Assembly: GCF_001649575.2 (NCBI RefSeq)
Contig: NC_051434.1
Coordinates: forward strand, 21,236,858 to 21,300,857
Direction of reading: 5' to 3'
Origin: Kryptolebias marmoratus
Lineage: Eukaryota > Chordata > Actinopteri > Cyprinodontiformes > Rivulidae
DNA length: 64,000 bases
The first letter of the stretch is position 1. Each line of letters starts with the position of its first letter. The notes beneath the pieces were generated by a model. The model did not search any database, was not told the DNA's origin, and saw only the letters and a program-made list of their open reading frames with translations. Below, in pieces: positions 33,973 to 45,957 of this stretch. A program made the translations under genes and the position numbers.

Positions 33973-34027
33973 GGTCCAAAAGTGAGTGATGAAAAGCTTC
34001 GGGAGATGTGCTCAGCAGTCGTGCAAG
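33973..34027 (+). CDS. col9a1: col9a1 exon, NC2
   Basis: A 55-nt exon encoding GPKVSDEKLREMCSAVVQ plus one base of a split Glu codon. It aligns in character with the alpha-1(IX) NC2 segment (a Cys followed by V-x-Q-E). The donor GTGCAG is non-optimal, but the split codon joins in frame to the exon at 35179. Confidence 0.9.
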
Positions 34028-34087
34028 GTGCAGTTTCTGATTTTGATGTATCCATGTCCTCACTCACAGTTTTTTATTAATCATAAT

Positions 34088-35105
34088 TAGGATTGCACCG
34101 ATACAGATAGCAGTATCGGGTATTGGCTCAATTGGTTCAACCGCATGCATATACTCATTCGCAGAAGTGATCCGATACCATAGTACCTGATGCAACTTCA
34201 GAAGTGATCCGATACCATAGTACCTGATGCAACTTTAAGGCAGTATGACATTCACCTCTCAGTTGAGCATCTAGTTGGTAGAGGAGAAGCAATGCCAGCG
34301 GTGTGGAGGTAGTGAATGATGGTGACAAAAGTAAAGTGGACTGCAAATTATGCTCAGCAAAGGTGTCAAAGGAGAAATTAAATCTAGCAATCTAATAAAT
34401 GGTAATGTGGTGGCAGTGACTCAGGATGTCGGGGTTTGTCCTGTATCTGGAGGGTTACCGTTTCAAACCCCCGCTCTGTCCATCTCAGCCATTATGTCCT
34501 TGGGCAAGACACTTCACCTGCCTTGCGTACTGGTGGTGGTCAGAGGGCTTGTGGCACCGGTGTAATGGCAGCCTCACCTCTGTCAGTCTGCCCCAGGGCA
34601 GCTGTGGCTACAATGTATCTTACCACAGTGGATGACTGATTGTAGTGTAAAGTGCTTTTGGTGTCCTTGGACTAGATAAAGCACTACACAAGTGCAAGCC
34701 ATTTACCATTTAACAATTTTAATATACGCAGTTTGATAAAACATCTGGAAAATAAAAACAACACAATGCCAACTGCAAAGTGTTTGCTATCAGCAACACA
34801 AATGGTTTTAGTCAGTTATTGAGCAAAAGAGTATCTGGAAGTATCCAGATCTAAGCATGAGCTTCCTAACAATCTCACCACACATCAGAGGGAGCTTTTG
34901 GAAACAACTATTGCTGTCCTGGCTCTGTTTGAGGGGTTAGCAAAAAAAATGAAACTTCTTTGATTTTTTTTTTTTTTTATGTCAAAATAATAAAAAAAAG
35001 CATAATGGTGTTTAGTAATACTCGTATCAGTACTCGGTATCAGCAAGTATGCAAATATAAGTACTCATACTCAGTTTAAAAAAGTATAGTATCGGTGCAT
35101 TCCTA
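34088..35105. mobile_element. hAT-like element between the two NC2 exons
   Basis: 17-bp terminal inverted repeats TAGGATTGCACCGATAC and (reversed right end) TAGGAATGCACCGATAC differ at one base. Flanks ATCATAAT (34080-34087) and ATCATACA (35106-35113) agree at six of eight positions. The interior has no transposase ORF and carries a nested SINE. GTATCGG-type subterminal motifs recur inside. Confidence 0.8.
34405..34722 (+). repeat. SINE with L2-like tail, nested in the hAT-like element
   Basis: GTCCTTGGGCAAGACACTTC, CCCCAGGGCAGCTGTGGCTA and TGTAAAGTGCTTTTGG... followed by AAAGCACTACACAAGTGC are the conserved body and tail of a widespread fish SINE. The head has a degenerate tRNA-like GTTTCAAACCCC. 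Confidence 0.8.
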
Positions 35106-35178
35106 ATCATACAATGTTTTAAGAAGCGTTACTTGGATAAAATAAATCTCTGTGATCATTTATTCTATTTCCCCATAG

Positions 35179-35373
35179 AGCAATTAGAAGAGTTTATGAA
35201 AGAGATGTTGAAGAGACCAGCACCCATTAGTGCTCCAGGTACCCCTGGACCAGCAGGACCACCTGGACCTCCTGGACCAGCTGGAACATCAGGAGCAACA
35301 GGTGCCCCGGGGCCAATGGGCCCCAAAGGCCATCCAGGATTCTATGGACTTCCAGGTGCACCAGGCCAGAAAG
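35179..35373 (+). CDS. col9a1: col9a1 exon, NC2 end and COL1 start
   Basis: A 195-nt exon completing EQLEEFMKEMLKRPAP of NC2, then COL1 from GTPGPAGPPG to GAPGQKG. The LKRP motif is shared with alpha-1(IX). Acceptor CCCCATAG, donor GTCAGT, ending one base into a Gly codon. Confidence 0.93.
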
Positions 35374-35820
35374 GTCAGTGCAGAATTTCAAAGGCATTGG
35401 TTTCTGCAGCCTTTAAAACAACCTGCAGTGGTTCTCATACACTGTGTGCAACTGTGTGTGTGTGTTTCCCAGTGATAAACCAGATGTGAGGCTGTGGTAG
35501 ATTTGTTGTTCTTACATTCTTTTGGATACAATTCAGAATCGCCATAGAGCTAGTAAGAAGGAGTTAAATTAAACTATTAGAGAAAGCAAGTCTGTCCAAT
35601 CTAACTTTGTCTTAACACAAAAGCAATCACTAAAATATGTTAAGCAGAGTACTCTGCGGATGGACAGAGTTTACTCCTGCATATATTATCCAATCAATAT
35701 TCCACTCAACAAAGCTGAGTGGAGTCATTAGGTCAGCTAATTGTGATCCTATATTTGTTAAAACTGTTTGCTTCCTCATTTCTTTCTAATGTTAATGTTC
35801 ATGTTATTTGTTGTCTGCAG

Positions 35821-35907
35821 GTGAAGCAGGGGAAAGGGGAGTCAAAGGAGCCAAGGGAGAGGATGGTGTGGGAATCAAAGGAAGTCCAGGTGCACCTGGT
35901 GTACCAG
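35821..35907 (+). CDS. col9a1: col9a1 exon, COL1 with first imperfection
   Basis: An 87-nt exon encoding GEAGERGVKGAKGEDG then VGIKGSPGAPGVPG. The G-V-G step is the first of two conserved imperfections in FACIT COL1. Acceptor TCTGCAG, donor GTAAGG. Confidence 0.93.
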
Positions 35908-36244
35908 GTAAGGGGGTGGGGGTTGGGGGTTCCTTTGACAACAAGACCATAAAAGCACTCAGAGGAAACAAGCAACGTTTCAACTGACCAAAGTTTCAGC
36001 TCCCTTTTTTAGCTATGTATAAATGATGTGAACAGATTCATACCTACAAAATGTGAGACAATAAGTGTGGCAAAATATGGACCTTTCATTATCTAACCCT
36101 GGTGCCCCACCACTTTCACTGGGGGAAGTTAAAGGATGCAAAATGATAGAAGGTTAATCTGTTCTTCACTCCATGTGGGCTCAGCTTGATTGAGACCAAT
36201 CAGTCTCTGTGAATGGGGGCCTTCACTGCTTTCTTCACAGTCAC

Positions 36245-36743
36245 TGCCATGATGTGGAGAGACGAAAGCGAACCCAGAGCGCAGACTCATATTTGAAAAG
36301 AAACTAATTTATTAAACTAAGGACAAAAATGAAAACAAAAGCTGTCGAGGCAGCAAACTAATAAGATAGAAACTAAAACAAAAACCAACCAAAACAGGAG
36401 CAAACACAGGAGCAAACACAGGAGCATAAACAGGAACAAGAAACAGGAACGGGCAGGACAGAAACTAACAACAACAGACAAACCTTAGACAATGGACCAG
36501 CGAGGTATGGAGAGAAATGACCGGGTTTTAAAGTGCAGAGGATAATNNNNNNNNNNNNNNNNNNNNNNNNNNNNNNNNNNNNNNNNNNNNNNNNNNNNNA
36601 GGGTGACTGGGGAGGAGTGAATACAAAAGCATGAACATGAGACCAAACAAAAAGCAAATACAACAGAATAGAAACAAAACAAAAACCCAAACCAAATAAA
36701 AATAAAACATAAACAAAACCCATAGAAAAACCAAATCACCACA
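36245..36743 (-). mobile_element. Solo LTR with 5-bp target duplication GTCAC
   Basis: Minus copy of the 13890 LTR family (GAACCCAGAGCGCAGACTCAT at its plus-strand left end). It starts TGTGGTGATTTGG at 36743 and is flanked by GTCAC at 36240-36244 and 36744-36748. A small N gap lies inside. Confidence 0.85.
36547..36599. other. Assembly gap (53 N)
   Basis: N run within the solo LTR. Confidence 1.
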
Positions 36744-36959
36744 GTCACTGGATATAAATCAAACATTAATAAGCCTCTTTCATTCAAAATGTGGGATATT
36801 ATTTCAGATTGTGGTATGGGGGAAAGGTGCAAACAAGCTGAACAGTCTGGCACAACCCAGACCACCTGGTCATTCTATGTAAAAATTCACTTTTCTTTTA
36901 CTAAATTTTCTTGAGGGGTATAAATGTATAAGAGATGAAATGTTATTGAAACTCTTTGG

Positions 36960-37220
36960 AGTCATTTCAAATCAAGAAGGCCACCACAGCAAACTGATAC
37001 TTAAAAACACAAAAATGGCTGTAAGTCAGTCAAATTTACAGATTTCTAGCTAAAGTTAGTATGATAGTAGCAGTTTCTGTCCTTGCTATTCATTTCCAAC
37101 ATTTACTCTCAGCACTAACATATTTCACAAAATCTTAGCAATATCACATGAGATTGCTCACAATGTAATTTACAAGGTTTGAATAAAATGGACGTAACTC
37201 TGTCCCTGCTTAATATAGGA
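36960..37220. repeat. Fragment of the dispersed repeat seen at 22.6 kb
   Basis: AAGGCCACCACAGCAAACTG, GGCTGTAAGTCAGTCAAATT and following sequence match 22735-22850 in order, with divergence. Confidence 0.5.
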
Positions 37221-37408
37221 GGATTTGTGTTCAAAAGTCTAGCATGAAAAGTGGTTGGCAATATGCATTCCTTTGTGGATCACTAGATCTTTAATTAGGA
37301 CATAAAATATTTTTAATGAAATTGTCGTTCAAATGTTTTTGATTTGAAAAAATATATATAAGAAGAAGAATTTCACACAATATCCTGTGTGTCTTGTGTC
37401 CACCCTAG

Positions 37409-37605
37409 GTGTACCTGGTCCCCCTGGCATTGGGAAGGATGGTAAAAATGGAGAACGAGGTGAGACAGGAAGTCCTGGCATTCCAGGATCTGCTGGTCCA
37501 AGGGGTCCGTCAGGACAGCCTGGCCTTTGTGACCCATCAGCTTGTATGAACAGACTTCCACCTCTGTATATGATCAGTGGAAAGAAATCCTCCACTTATA
37601 AATGA
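37409..37605 (+). CDS. col9a1: col9a1 terminal exon, COL1 end and NC1
   Basis: The exon starts at acceptor CACCCTAG and reads VPGPPGIGKDGKNG (second imperfection, G-I-G), GQPGLCDPSACMN, then a basic tail ending in TYK and TGA. Cys-x4-Cys at the COL1/NC1 junction is the FACIT chain-linking motif. The tail is longer than, and unlike, the short mammalian alpha-1(IX) tail. Confidence 0.95.
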
Positions 37606-38187
37606 GACAGCTGAGCTCAGGGACCCTCTCCAGACCTCATCCTGCCAGTGACCATGTTTCAGGGCTTTTTGTAAATCTGAGCGTGCTGGTCTTCACTGGT
37701 TAAGCAAACAGAAGCTGGACATAACTGTACAGAACTGTAAGAACCTGCATTTTCAGAGAGAAAAAAGACTTTGCTCAAAGGTCACTGCTACAGATGCTGA
37801 GCAGCTTTTTTGACTGACAACAGCTCTGCTCTGTCCAACAGAAAAATTACAAATAATTGCTGACCCTGTCCATTTTTCAACCATTAAACCATTCAGCAAT
37901 GGCATTTCAAAGCATGTTAAAAAAATGTATTTTCTTCCCACATATATGTTTTCACTCCTTGAGTAAGCTCGGTGAAAATGTCCTTTCAACGCTTTTAATT
38001 TTGCCTAATTATAATAAAATAATACCAAGGAATCATTTTGACTCACCCTGGTAGCAACCATCCATTTAAGAGTCGAATTTGGTGATGTTGAACTGAGAGC
38101 ATCAGACCTGAGATGACATTTCCAAGAGTGTGCTTTTTAATACCAAGTTCTGTCAAAGTAATATGCTTTTTCCAGTACTGTAATAAA
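37606..38187 (+). other. col9a1: col9a1 3' UTR with likely polyadenylation signal
   Basis: AT-rich non-coding sequence follows the stop. AATAAA at 38182-38187 (in TAATAAAGTA) is the best candidate signal; another AATAAA-like run lies near 38014. The exact cleavage site is not determinable here. Confidence 0.55.
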
Positions 38188-38639
38188 GTATTTTGTTTTG
38201 GAAGTGTTAATTAGATTGAGTATTTTTTTTTCTGTTTACTGGAGTCAGTGATGGATCAAGAGTATTTTTCTTAGGGTGGCAAAGGTGTGGCTCTTTGTGC
38301 TGTTTGTCAGTAACTTCAATTTTTTTGTTTTACCCCAGATTCAACAAATACTCACTATTAGTTGTTTTTGTCAAACATTTGGACAGACACACACACACAT
38401 GCTGTACTGAATTATAAACTTTAAAAAAGTCTGGAAACATTATTTCGGTCAATCATTTTCCCCTTTTAATTATATCAACTGGTGTTGCATGTTATATCAT
38501 TGGAAAACCTAATCAGCCACATTTACAATTGAAGAATTGTGCATCTGGTGAATGAGCAACACAGCTAAACAAGTGTGCCAAAATCCCCTGTAATATTCTT
38601 GTGTTGGTTTTCAATCTGTTTTTCACTGTCTGAAAAGAT

Positions 38640-38910
38640 GTCTATTTTTGTTACAGTTACAGTCAAATCTTGACTGTAAATCTCTGGAAGCAAGCCTATG
38701 GTTCCACAATGAGCCAAGGGTGAAGAACTGTTCTTCTTAGAGTATTGTCTTCCTGGGACACATACTTCACCATTCTCATGGAGCTTGGTCCTAGGTTTGA
38801 AAATAGTACCAGGGCTGACACCAAATAATGTTACCTTTCTATGTACAGGAAGACCAGCCTCAAGATGCTCTATTGCACAAGTGTTATGCTGAAGGGACAA
38901 ATGTGCAAAC
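38640..38910 (-). mobile_element. Tc1-like transposase N-terminal fragment
   Basis: It resembles 52360-52620 over the stretch TCTCTGGAAGCAAGCCTATG, CCTAGGTTTG, ACACCAAATAATGTT. The minus frame includes VTLFGVSPGTIFK, part of the helix-turn-helix region. Only the DNA-binding end remains. Confidence 0.7.
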
Positions 38911-41560
38911 TCAACAAAGTTGCAAGACCCACACACACGTTTTGTCATTCAGTTGCCAATCAGGTGCCAGTCATTCACCTGTGAGTGGAACATGGATACA
39001 CAATATTTATAACTTGTAACCTGTAGAAAAGGAAACTATTCAAGTTTAAACACAACACCATTCAGTATTATTAAAGTGGAGAAGTTATTAATTGAAATGA
39101 CTATTTAAATGTGTTTTAGGAGTTTATTTTGAACATCTTTGTAAGACCTTTAATCAGGTTTTTGGCAAAACAATTTGCAAACCATTTGAAATGAAACATA
39201 ATTTTGCAAATCATCAATGGTTACACAGTGAATAATTAAGTGCGCAGAACACAAAGCCTAACCAAAAATTCAGCTTGTCACACAAAACTCACACAAAACT
39301 CTTCAAGACAATTTCAGGCCTTTGAACTCTTGCTTCTATAAACAGACTCTGATACTTTTGTCATTACCCTTACAGCTCAATAAAATGATGCTTCAGTTCT
39401 CTTGAAATGTGATTCAGTTAAAAACAATTGTCTAATTTGTATCTGCATATATTAAGTCTGTGACAGGGTCAACAAAAATATCTATTGGCATAGATGTGGT
39501 AAAATAATTTGGACAAATTTGTTGGTACCCTTTAAAAGCTTATTAATCTTTGCATTATAGTCATGTTTCAAACTAAGTGTTGGACCTTAATCAGTAACAC
39601 AAGAGCATTCAAGCTTTTAAACAGCCACATGGTCGTTTGGTATAGTTATGTTCACCTAACTGAACATGAAGCAGAAAAAGAAAAGGAGAGGTGTACGAGG
39701 AACTCAGAAAGAAGAATATAGATATTCATGTTAAAGGTAAAGACTACAATGCCATCTCCAAGCAGCTTCATGTTCCTCTGATTACAGCTGATGATATTAC
39801 TAAATAGTAGAAGCTTCATGTGACTGTAGTTAACCTTCCAGGATGTGGACGCAAGAGGAAATGCAACTCTAGGTTGATCAAACATATAGTGGAGATGGTA
39901 TAAAAATAACCAAGAATCATTCAAGCCAAACTCTAAAGTCAAGATTCATTACTTTCTGATCACACTGTCTGTCGCATTTTGATTCATAATGGGCTTCATG
40001 GAAAAAAAGGCCAGACATGGCTGGAAAAAAAGTCAAAATAACGACTTCAAAATGTCTGACTTCCTGTTTGTTTCAGAATAAGACTTTTTTTGTAGTCCTA
40101 TGTGAGCTTAATAAGTGTTACAACTTTTAAACATGTACTTTAAAGTAAAGGAAAGGATTGTTTGAACATTTTTAGTGGGCATTGTTTAGCTATTTTGCCC
40201 CTCCCACAAATGGTGTTTATGCTGTATGTTCAGCTTTGAACAACAATTATTCCTGAGCATTTTGGTACAGATTGGATGAAATCTGACAAAGTTCCACTTG
40301 TATTATCCAGATTAAAGTTTAGACCACCCCCAAGACCAAAGCTTCTGGCAAAAGTCACACTTTTTAAAACCAAGAAATGTCAACATGTTGTCTGACCAAG
40401 TTTTAAATTGATAAGAGAAATAAGTTCAGAGAACGAAGTCCGTAACTAAAACACACAACTTCCTGTTCTAAGTGGGCGGGGCTAAGGCTATGGCGGCATA
40501 TTAACATATTGTCATGTTGAGGTCCAAATTGTGATCAAACATGTGAAGATCAGATGTGTCTGTTATAACAGTTTTGTGTTTCATAGTGAGAAGTCAAAGT
40601 TTGAAGTCCAGCCATGTCCACAACCTAAAAGAAAAACTCAAGCTTTTGATAACTTTTAATTCCTCATGCCTCAATAGTGTACTGACCAAGTTTGAAGCCG
40701 ATACTTCAAAATCTTCAGGAGAAGTTTGTTTAAATATGTCACATGTAAAACCTCAAAAAGTCTTTGATCAAAAATGTCTGCTTTTCTGTTGGCTTTAGGT
40801 CATATATTCCAGGAAACATTTTGTGTGCCTTTGCGAGTTTCAAAACTGAATTTCACAACTCTAAGTGAAACTAGACTGTTGTGCTGCTGTTATAGGTGCT
40901 ATAATAGGTCTCTAAATATAGTTGCTAAAGTAGCAACATTAGTCTCTGCTGGTAAAATTTTCAGGTCCAGTAGGTAGAAGTAGTTTGAAATTCAAGAGGG
41001 GACTGCACAAAAAACCTGTGATTTGGGATAGAAACTAAAGTTCTGTGGAGATTCATTGACTTTCAACAGTGTACAAAATGTACAAAGATATATTAACCAG
41101 TCTACAAATAGGGGTAAAACTAAGGTGGCAACATTTTTTTTTCCCCAGAGGCAGCTGCCACTCCATGTCACCCCTTAGAACTGCCATTGACTGAAGGTAT
41201 ACTCTCTGAGAATGAACTAAACTCTAATATGGTATGAAGATCTTATTAGGGTTGTTTAAACACGATCAGTGAAATTCCACAGCCTCTGCAGTAAAATGCT
41301 TTTGTGTTGTAAATAAAGTCCTCTGGGTTCTGGTGGAAATTATGTTGATTTAGGTGAGTAAAAGACAGTTGCCTGGATACAAAGGAGAGCCAACATCCTT
41401 CTGTCCCCTTTTGGTCTGTGTAGAACAAATACATTTACTGATCAAATATGACCTTTTAACACTGCAAACTGCAGGGAGGGAGCCAGCATGGCAGACATCC
41501 CAAGGACATCTATTAGATATAATAGATAATATCATGGCCAACCCAGAATAAATTTTAACC
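38911..41560. other. Intergenic sequence between the collagen genes
   Basis: AT-rich, with no ORF that I can assign. Blocks such as GTCTGACTTCCTGTTTGTTT (near 40050) and TTTTGCCCCTCCCACAAATG (near 40193) look like parts of dispersed fish repeats, but I cannot define ends. Confidence 0.5.
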
Positions 41561-41564
41561 GTAT

Positions 41565-42050
41565 ACTAAGAGTGAAAGGAGTAAAATGCCCATGTTAAAT
41601 TAAAGGCTTAGCATTCCTTTATGGGGTGTCGTTTGTAAAGCAACTTGTGTAAAAGGATCGCATCCAACTTGCGATTCAGCTCGCATATCCACACAGTTTG
41701 ATTGCTGATCGCCAAACCCATCAAACGAATTTGACAATAAGTCAGGTAACTGCCTAATCCAAACAGCAGAAATCCTGTTATCAGAAATCCAAATATATAA
41801 AGATCCTCCACGTCTTCCACAGACAGACTCGATAGACAAACAGGATTCCGACGTTTCCAGGAATCCAATGTGTATCCAGCGAAGAAGAATGTCTTCTCAG
41901 GGCAAGCTGGCTCTCCTTTGGTCAGCCTTCCCGTCGAGAAAATTTGATCAATTGCGTTGAGAGACCAGCTGACCAGATCCATACTTCCAAAAACGCTTGG
42001 AGGAGTATGTAAAAAAGAACTTCCGTAAAGCGGGTGGGTGGGGGGGGGCA
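41565..42050 (-). mobile_element. Membrane-ORF retroelement family, copy A (5' part)
   Basis: This copy holds the 5' leader and ORF on the minus strand. The leader shares GGAAGTKYTTTYTTT-type sequence with copy B near 49020-49045, and the ORF matches copies B and C. The family's L2-like tail is not found downstream of the ORF (below 41600), so the copy is 3'-truncated or rearranged. Confidence 0.65.
41608..41982 (-). CDS. Unrecognised 124-residue single-pass membrane protein of a repeat family
   Basis: The frame starts MDLVSWSLNAIDQIFSTG and ends RHPIKEC. Residues about 61-84 (YIFGFLITGFLLFGLGSYL and neighbours) form one strong membrane segment. The N-terminal half is polar with two Cys; after the membrane segment comes CQIRLMGLAISNQTVWI and a short basic end. 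Related sequence occurs at 49112 (frameshifted) and 55835 (5'-truncated), so it belongs to a mobile family and is not a host gene. I do not recognise the family. The open frame alone does not show that it is expressed. Confidence 0.55.
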   Translation of the reverse strand: MDLVSWSLNAIDQIFSTGRLTKGEPACPEKTFFFAGYTLDSWKRRNPVCLSSLSVEDVEDLYIFGFLITGFLLFGLGSYLTYCQIRLMGLAISNQTVWICELNRKLDAILLHKLLYKRHPIKEC

Positions 42051-45000
42051 GTACAGGAGTCAGAGAGACCTAAAGAGGCCTCAAAACAACCATTACACGA
42101 ATTAAACTAAATGAAAATACAGCCTTGGGTTTGTACCAAAGCAAATATAACAGGATAATATTACTCACGTTCATCGAATGCACACACTCATTAATACGGC
42201 TGTAATGTCCGTCTCGTCTCATGCTGCTCCTCTGAACCACGTTGTGTGATGGATAATGAAATTAGCGGGCTTGAGGGGCCACCTAGAGGCGCCCTAATGG
42301 AACTACATGCAAAAACAGTAACTTAACATTGAGAGGCTGAAACAGGTAAAATAACAATCTTTTGTACAACGAAGCTGAAAGTTGAGCATAAATATATTTA
42401 CCTTGTTACAGTCCGCTGTCAGCCTTAAGTTTGTTTTTATTTCTTGTAGCATATAATACATAAAGCTTTTATTTTTGTACTTTCTTCCAGGTACTTCCTG
42501 TTTCAGGCGTAAAAAATAGCATATTAGCTAAACATTTAGTTTCAACATTTAGCATTTAGATTTAACATATAGATTTAACATTTAGCATTTAGATTTATAT
42601 TTAGCATGTAGCTGTAACAAATACATTTAACTAGCTAAATGTTGTGAAAGGTGACATCAAAAAATCCACACTACATTTTAAATAGTGTTTGAAGCTAAAT
42701 GTGACAAAATTTAGGCATAAATATTGAGCACAAGTTGCTTTACAAACGGCACCTCATATTCCTTGAATGAATGCATATTACCCTCCGCCTCTCATGTCTG
42801 AGTTTTAGATTAAGATTATCTTTTGCTGAGAAGGTTGAAGTTATAAGGTTTTTGTGAATCCCATTATGTGTGATCTCATGTGCTCCGAGTACTTGTTGTG
42901 ATTAACTCTCAGCTACTACCACACCAATTTCTTAACTGCTTAATTGTAATTGCTTAATATCTCTAAAATAGACTGAGTTATAACCATTTTTGTGTTGGCT
43001 AAGGTCAGTTAGCTGTAGTGGCCATCTTGAATTGGGTTGAACTGGCCATTGATGTTACAATTACGACAGACAAAAAGCAATAAACACTGAGAATGAAGAA
43101 TATACACTTTATTTAAGAAGGAAACAAACAAAGGTCTGTATTACAAAATCAATTTGTTTTAGTCTTTATTATACAGTACAGTACAGGTGTCTTTTCATTA
43201 CTTACATTGTGTTACTATTTTAAAATGTAGCACCATTTTTGGGGGAAAACATTGGGAAAAGGTGATAGGAAATTTAAGCACATTAGTATTTGTTCAAACT
43301 TCGAATAATTTATTCAGTATAACTTAATGTATTACTTTCAGGCGTCACAAATTATTTGTTTTATCCAACAACAAGTAATTAATTCATGTAATGCAAAATG
43401 TATCAAGTGTAATTTAACAAGCATTTACAAAACCACAAAGTCGTAATATCGACTGTTCAATAGAAAATTGCTACAGAGAGGCAGCTGAGTTGAAGAAAGT
43501 TGATCCTGAACATCCTATAGGTTTGGATTTTGTCGTTTTTAAAGCTTCTCCCTAACATTTCATTTTCAGCAGCTAACCAACAGGGCAACAAAAATGTCAT
43601 TGGTTAAGTTAAACCTGAAAAAGAACAACTGCTGTTTTGTTGGCTTATTAATGTAACATCAAGTATTCAAAAATGGGGAAGAAAAAAGCATCATGATTTT
43701 TTTGACATCACTGAATAAGTAAGTTAGCCTTGCTAACTGCCCAGTTTGACAGAAGCTATTTTAGGATAGCAATAGAAGCTCACTAAATGACCAATCTGTG
43801 ATAAAAAAATAATGAAAAATTATATTAAAAATGTTCATTGCTTGCTGTCATTTTTAAACCTTTGGCTTTTGCCTGGTTTTCTGGAGTCAGACAGAACTAT
43901 GTTAAGAAGAAAAGTTTAGAGAATAAGAGAAACCTAAAAACCAGCTGTATTAAAGTATATTTTTTTTCAATGAGTTCTAACATATACACGTTATTGGCAA
44001 AAGTATCAGCAGCACTACAATCAGAAAGAGTTAATCTGCTAATGGCACTGTCATAGGAAAGTTAAACCTTCACTAAGAGGCAGGTATGTTTAATTTGACA
44101 GTGAATATGTTAATTTTTACTTTTGTTTTTCAGGTAAATGTATAAACTGACTTGACAAAGGCCACTACTGGTCACAAAAAATGAGTAATGCCAAGTATAG
44201 GCTAAATGCATTTTGTTCATTTTTATTCCTAATATAATCTTTTATCCCCAGCATCCCTAAAAATTTTGCTAACGTGGGATTTTTACTGATCCAATCAGTG
44301 ACCGCCTGTAACATCATACACCCATTTTTTTAGTTTTGCAACACAACCAAGTTTAAGTAAAAAAAATATAAAATAAAAAAATACAGGAAACATCTAGTTT
44401 TGTCCTAAAGGAATAGTTTAAGTGCTTTGAAGTGGGGTTTTGTGTAAAGATTACAAATAATAAACATTTTACCTGTTTTAGAGATCTTTTTAAATAATCT
44501 CAGTTTGAAGAAATAAGAGCTAACGTCAGACAGGGGTGGTGAGCTGGTCCAAACTCAGCTGTGAACATTTATTTTGTAAAGCTGTGCACCACAGTCAGTT
44601 TCACATTAAACACTTGTACATTCCTGTGACTATTTACAAGTGTAAAGCACCAGCAGCAGCTAGCTGTATCACTTCTGGGACATCCAGGGGTCATGTATGA
44701 TAGGAATTATATGATATTATGATTAAAATATTTCATCTAATGCGAACACTGACAATGGAGAAAAGGTCTACATCTTTGTGTTTTAATGAAGTGCTATGGA
44801 ATTTTAAAGATTGGAATGTTTTATGATGGCAACTTTTTACTTTGGAACTGGGTCAATTCTGACTTGCCATTTCTACCTCATCACGATGGTCTAAGTTATG
44901 AGCTGTTTTAAAACAGCAGCAGTCCACTTTAGTCTAGGCCCTACTCTGACTAGCCATTAGCTCATCAGTCCTGTTGGATGTAAACTCTGCTGCTCTTTAC

Positions 45001-45361
45001 TGAGATGGTTCAAGAATTTATCTACAACTGACATCAGTTATTTATAATGTTTACACAAAAACCTGCTTCAAAGCTTCAGTTTCATTCGGCTTATTTTACG
45101 TTTTTTTCTCACAATAGAAGTCTTTCAGAAGCCAACCTTTTCACCTGCCCAACTGTAGCCATATTCTGCTGGCCAAAATTGGTATCTAACTATCTCATTC
45201 ACCTCTACTCCCAAGGGTCCCGCAAATAATTCTCATGTTTTATGCAATGGGAATATCTGTGTCATCATTCAGCTGCTGAACCTCTCATTGGTATAAATCT
45301 ACTGACTAGTTTATAACTAAACTGAAAGTTCCTGTCAGATTTAACAGCACCATCAAAACCT
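42051..45361. other. Intergenic sequence, nothing recognised
   Basis: Mostly AT-rich sequence. Near 42525-42620 there is a degenerate ATTTAGCATTTAGATTTA tandem repeat. A fragment of the 22.6-kb repeat family may lie near 42930-43060. No gene seen. Confidence 0.5.
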
Positions 45362-45957
45362 AAAGTTAGTATCTCACTGGGCTGCACATAATTGGCGAAA
45401 AACATTCACAAGGGATCTGCAGAGTGTCTTACAGCATTGTCGGGGGTTCTCATCGTCCTCTCTGGAGTTCGAAAGGCTTGTTGCTTGAATTCTAAGTTTT
45501 CTCTCTTAATAGTCAGAGTTGTCGCAGGTCTGTCAAATCCATCTCAGTTTTGTCATAGGCATCTCCAACCTGTCTCATGAGCACTAGAACTATATTTTGA
45601 CACCTGCACGGGTGCTCAGCCCTGGAAAAAAACATGTCCAAGTCTAGTCCAAATATTTAAAAAACTGGTCCAAATCTAATTGTTTCATTTCAAAAGTGTA
45701 CTTCAGTAGATTAAATCATAAATGTGGGTTCAGCTGCCAAGGTGGGTACAAAACGAGCCAAGGTTGGTACGATGAGGGATACAGCTGGAGTATAGTAAGC
45801 TGTGACTTTCAAAAACTGACCAAGTAAAGTGTGGCTGCACAGCTCGCTGGTCACTTGGTTGCAAATACTGAAAATTCAGTGAGACGGCAGCAAAAACTGA
45901 AATGTTGAGTCAAGCTTGAGTCGCCAACAGCTGCAGCCCAGTGAGATATTACTTTAA
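45362..45957 (+). repeat. Fullest copy of the dispersed inverted-repeat (MITE-like) family
   Basis: The left end AAAGTTAGTATCTCACTGGG and the reverse of the right end TTAAAGTAATATCTCACTGG continue as GCTGCA on both sides, an inverted repeat of about 25-30 bases. The interior carries the shared blocks CACAAGGGATCTGCAGAG, AACTGGTCCAAATCTAA and CCAAGGTGGGTACAAA. Length about 596 bp, with no transposase. Confidence 0.75.

Larger units (their letters stand above)
6223..38187 (+). other. col9a1: col9a1 gene body (type IX collagen alpha-1), 5' end outside the window
   Basis: This is the gene span from the first visible exon to the likely polyadenylation signal. Collagen IX alpha-1 is secreted and decorates type II collagen fibrils in cartilage and vitreous; it is a FACIT. 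Visible protein order: second half of the TSPN/NC4 domain, a short linker, COL3 (about 137-140 residues), NC3 with CPAACPAG, COL2 (339 residues by my exon sum, the type IX value), NC2, COL1 with two imperfections, and NC1 with CDPSAC. The CPxACP motif in NC3 and the [12 protein letters not shown] stretch match alpha-1 of type IX rather than other FACITs. The signal peptide and first NC4 exons lie upstream. Whether this is the a or b teleost copy cannot be told. Confidence 0.92.
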
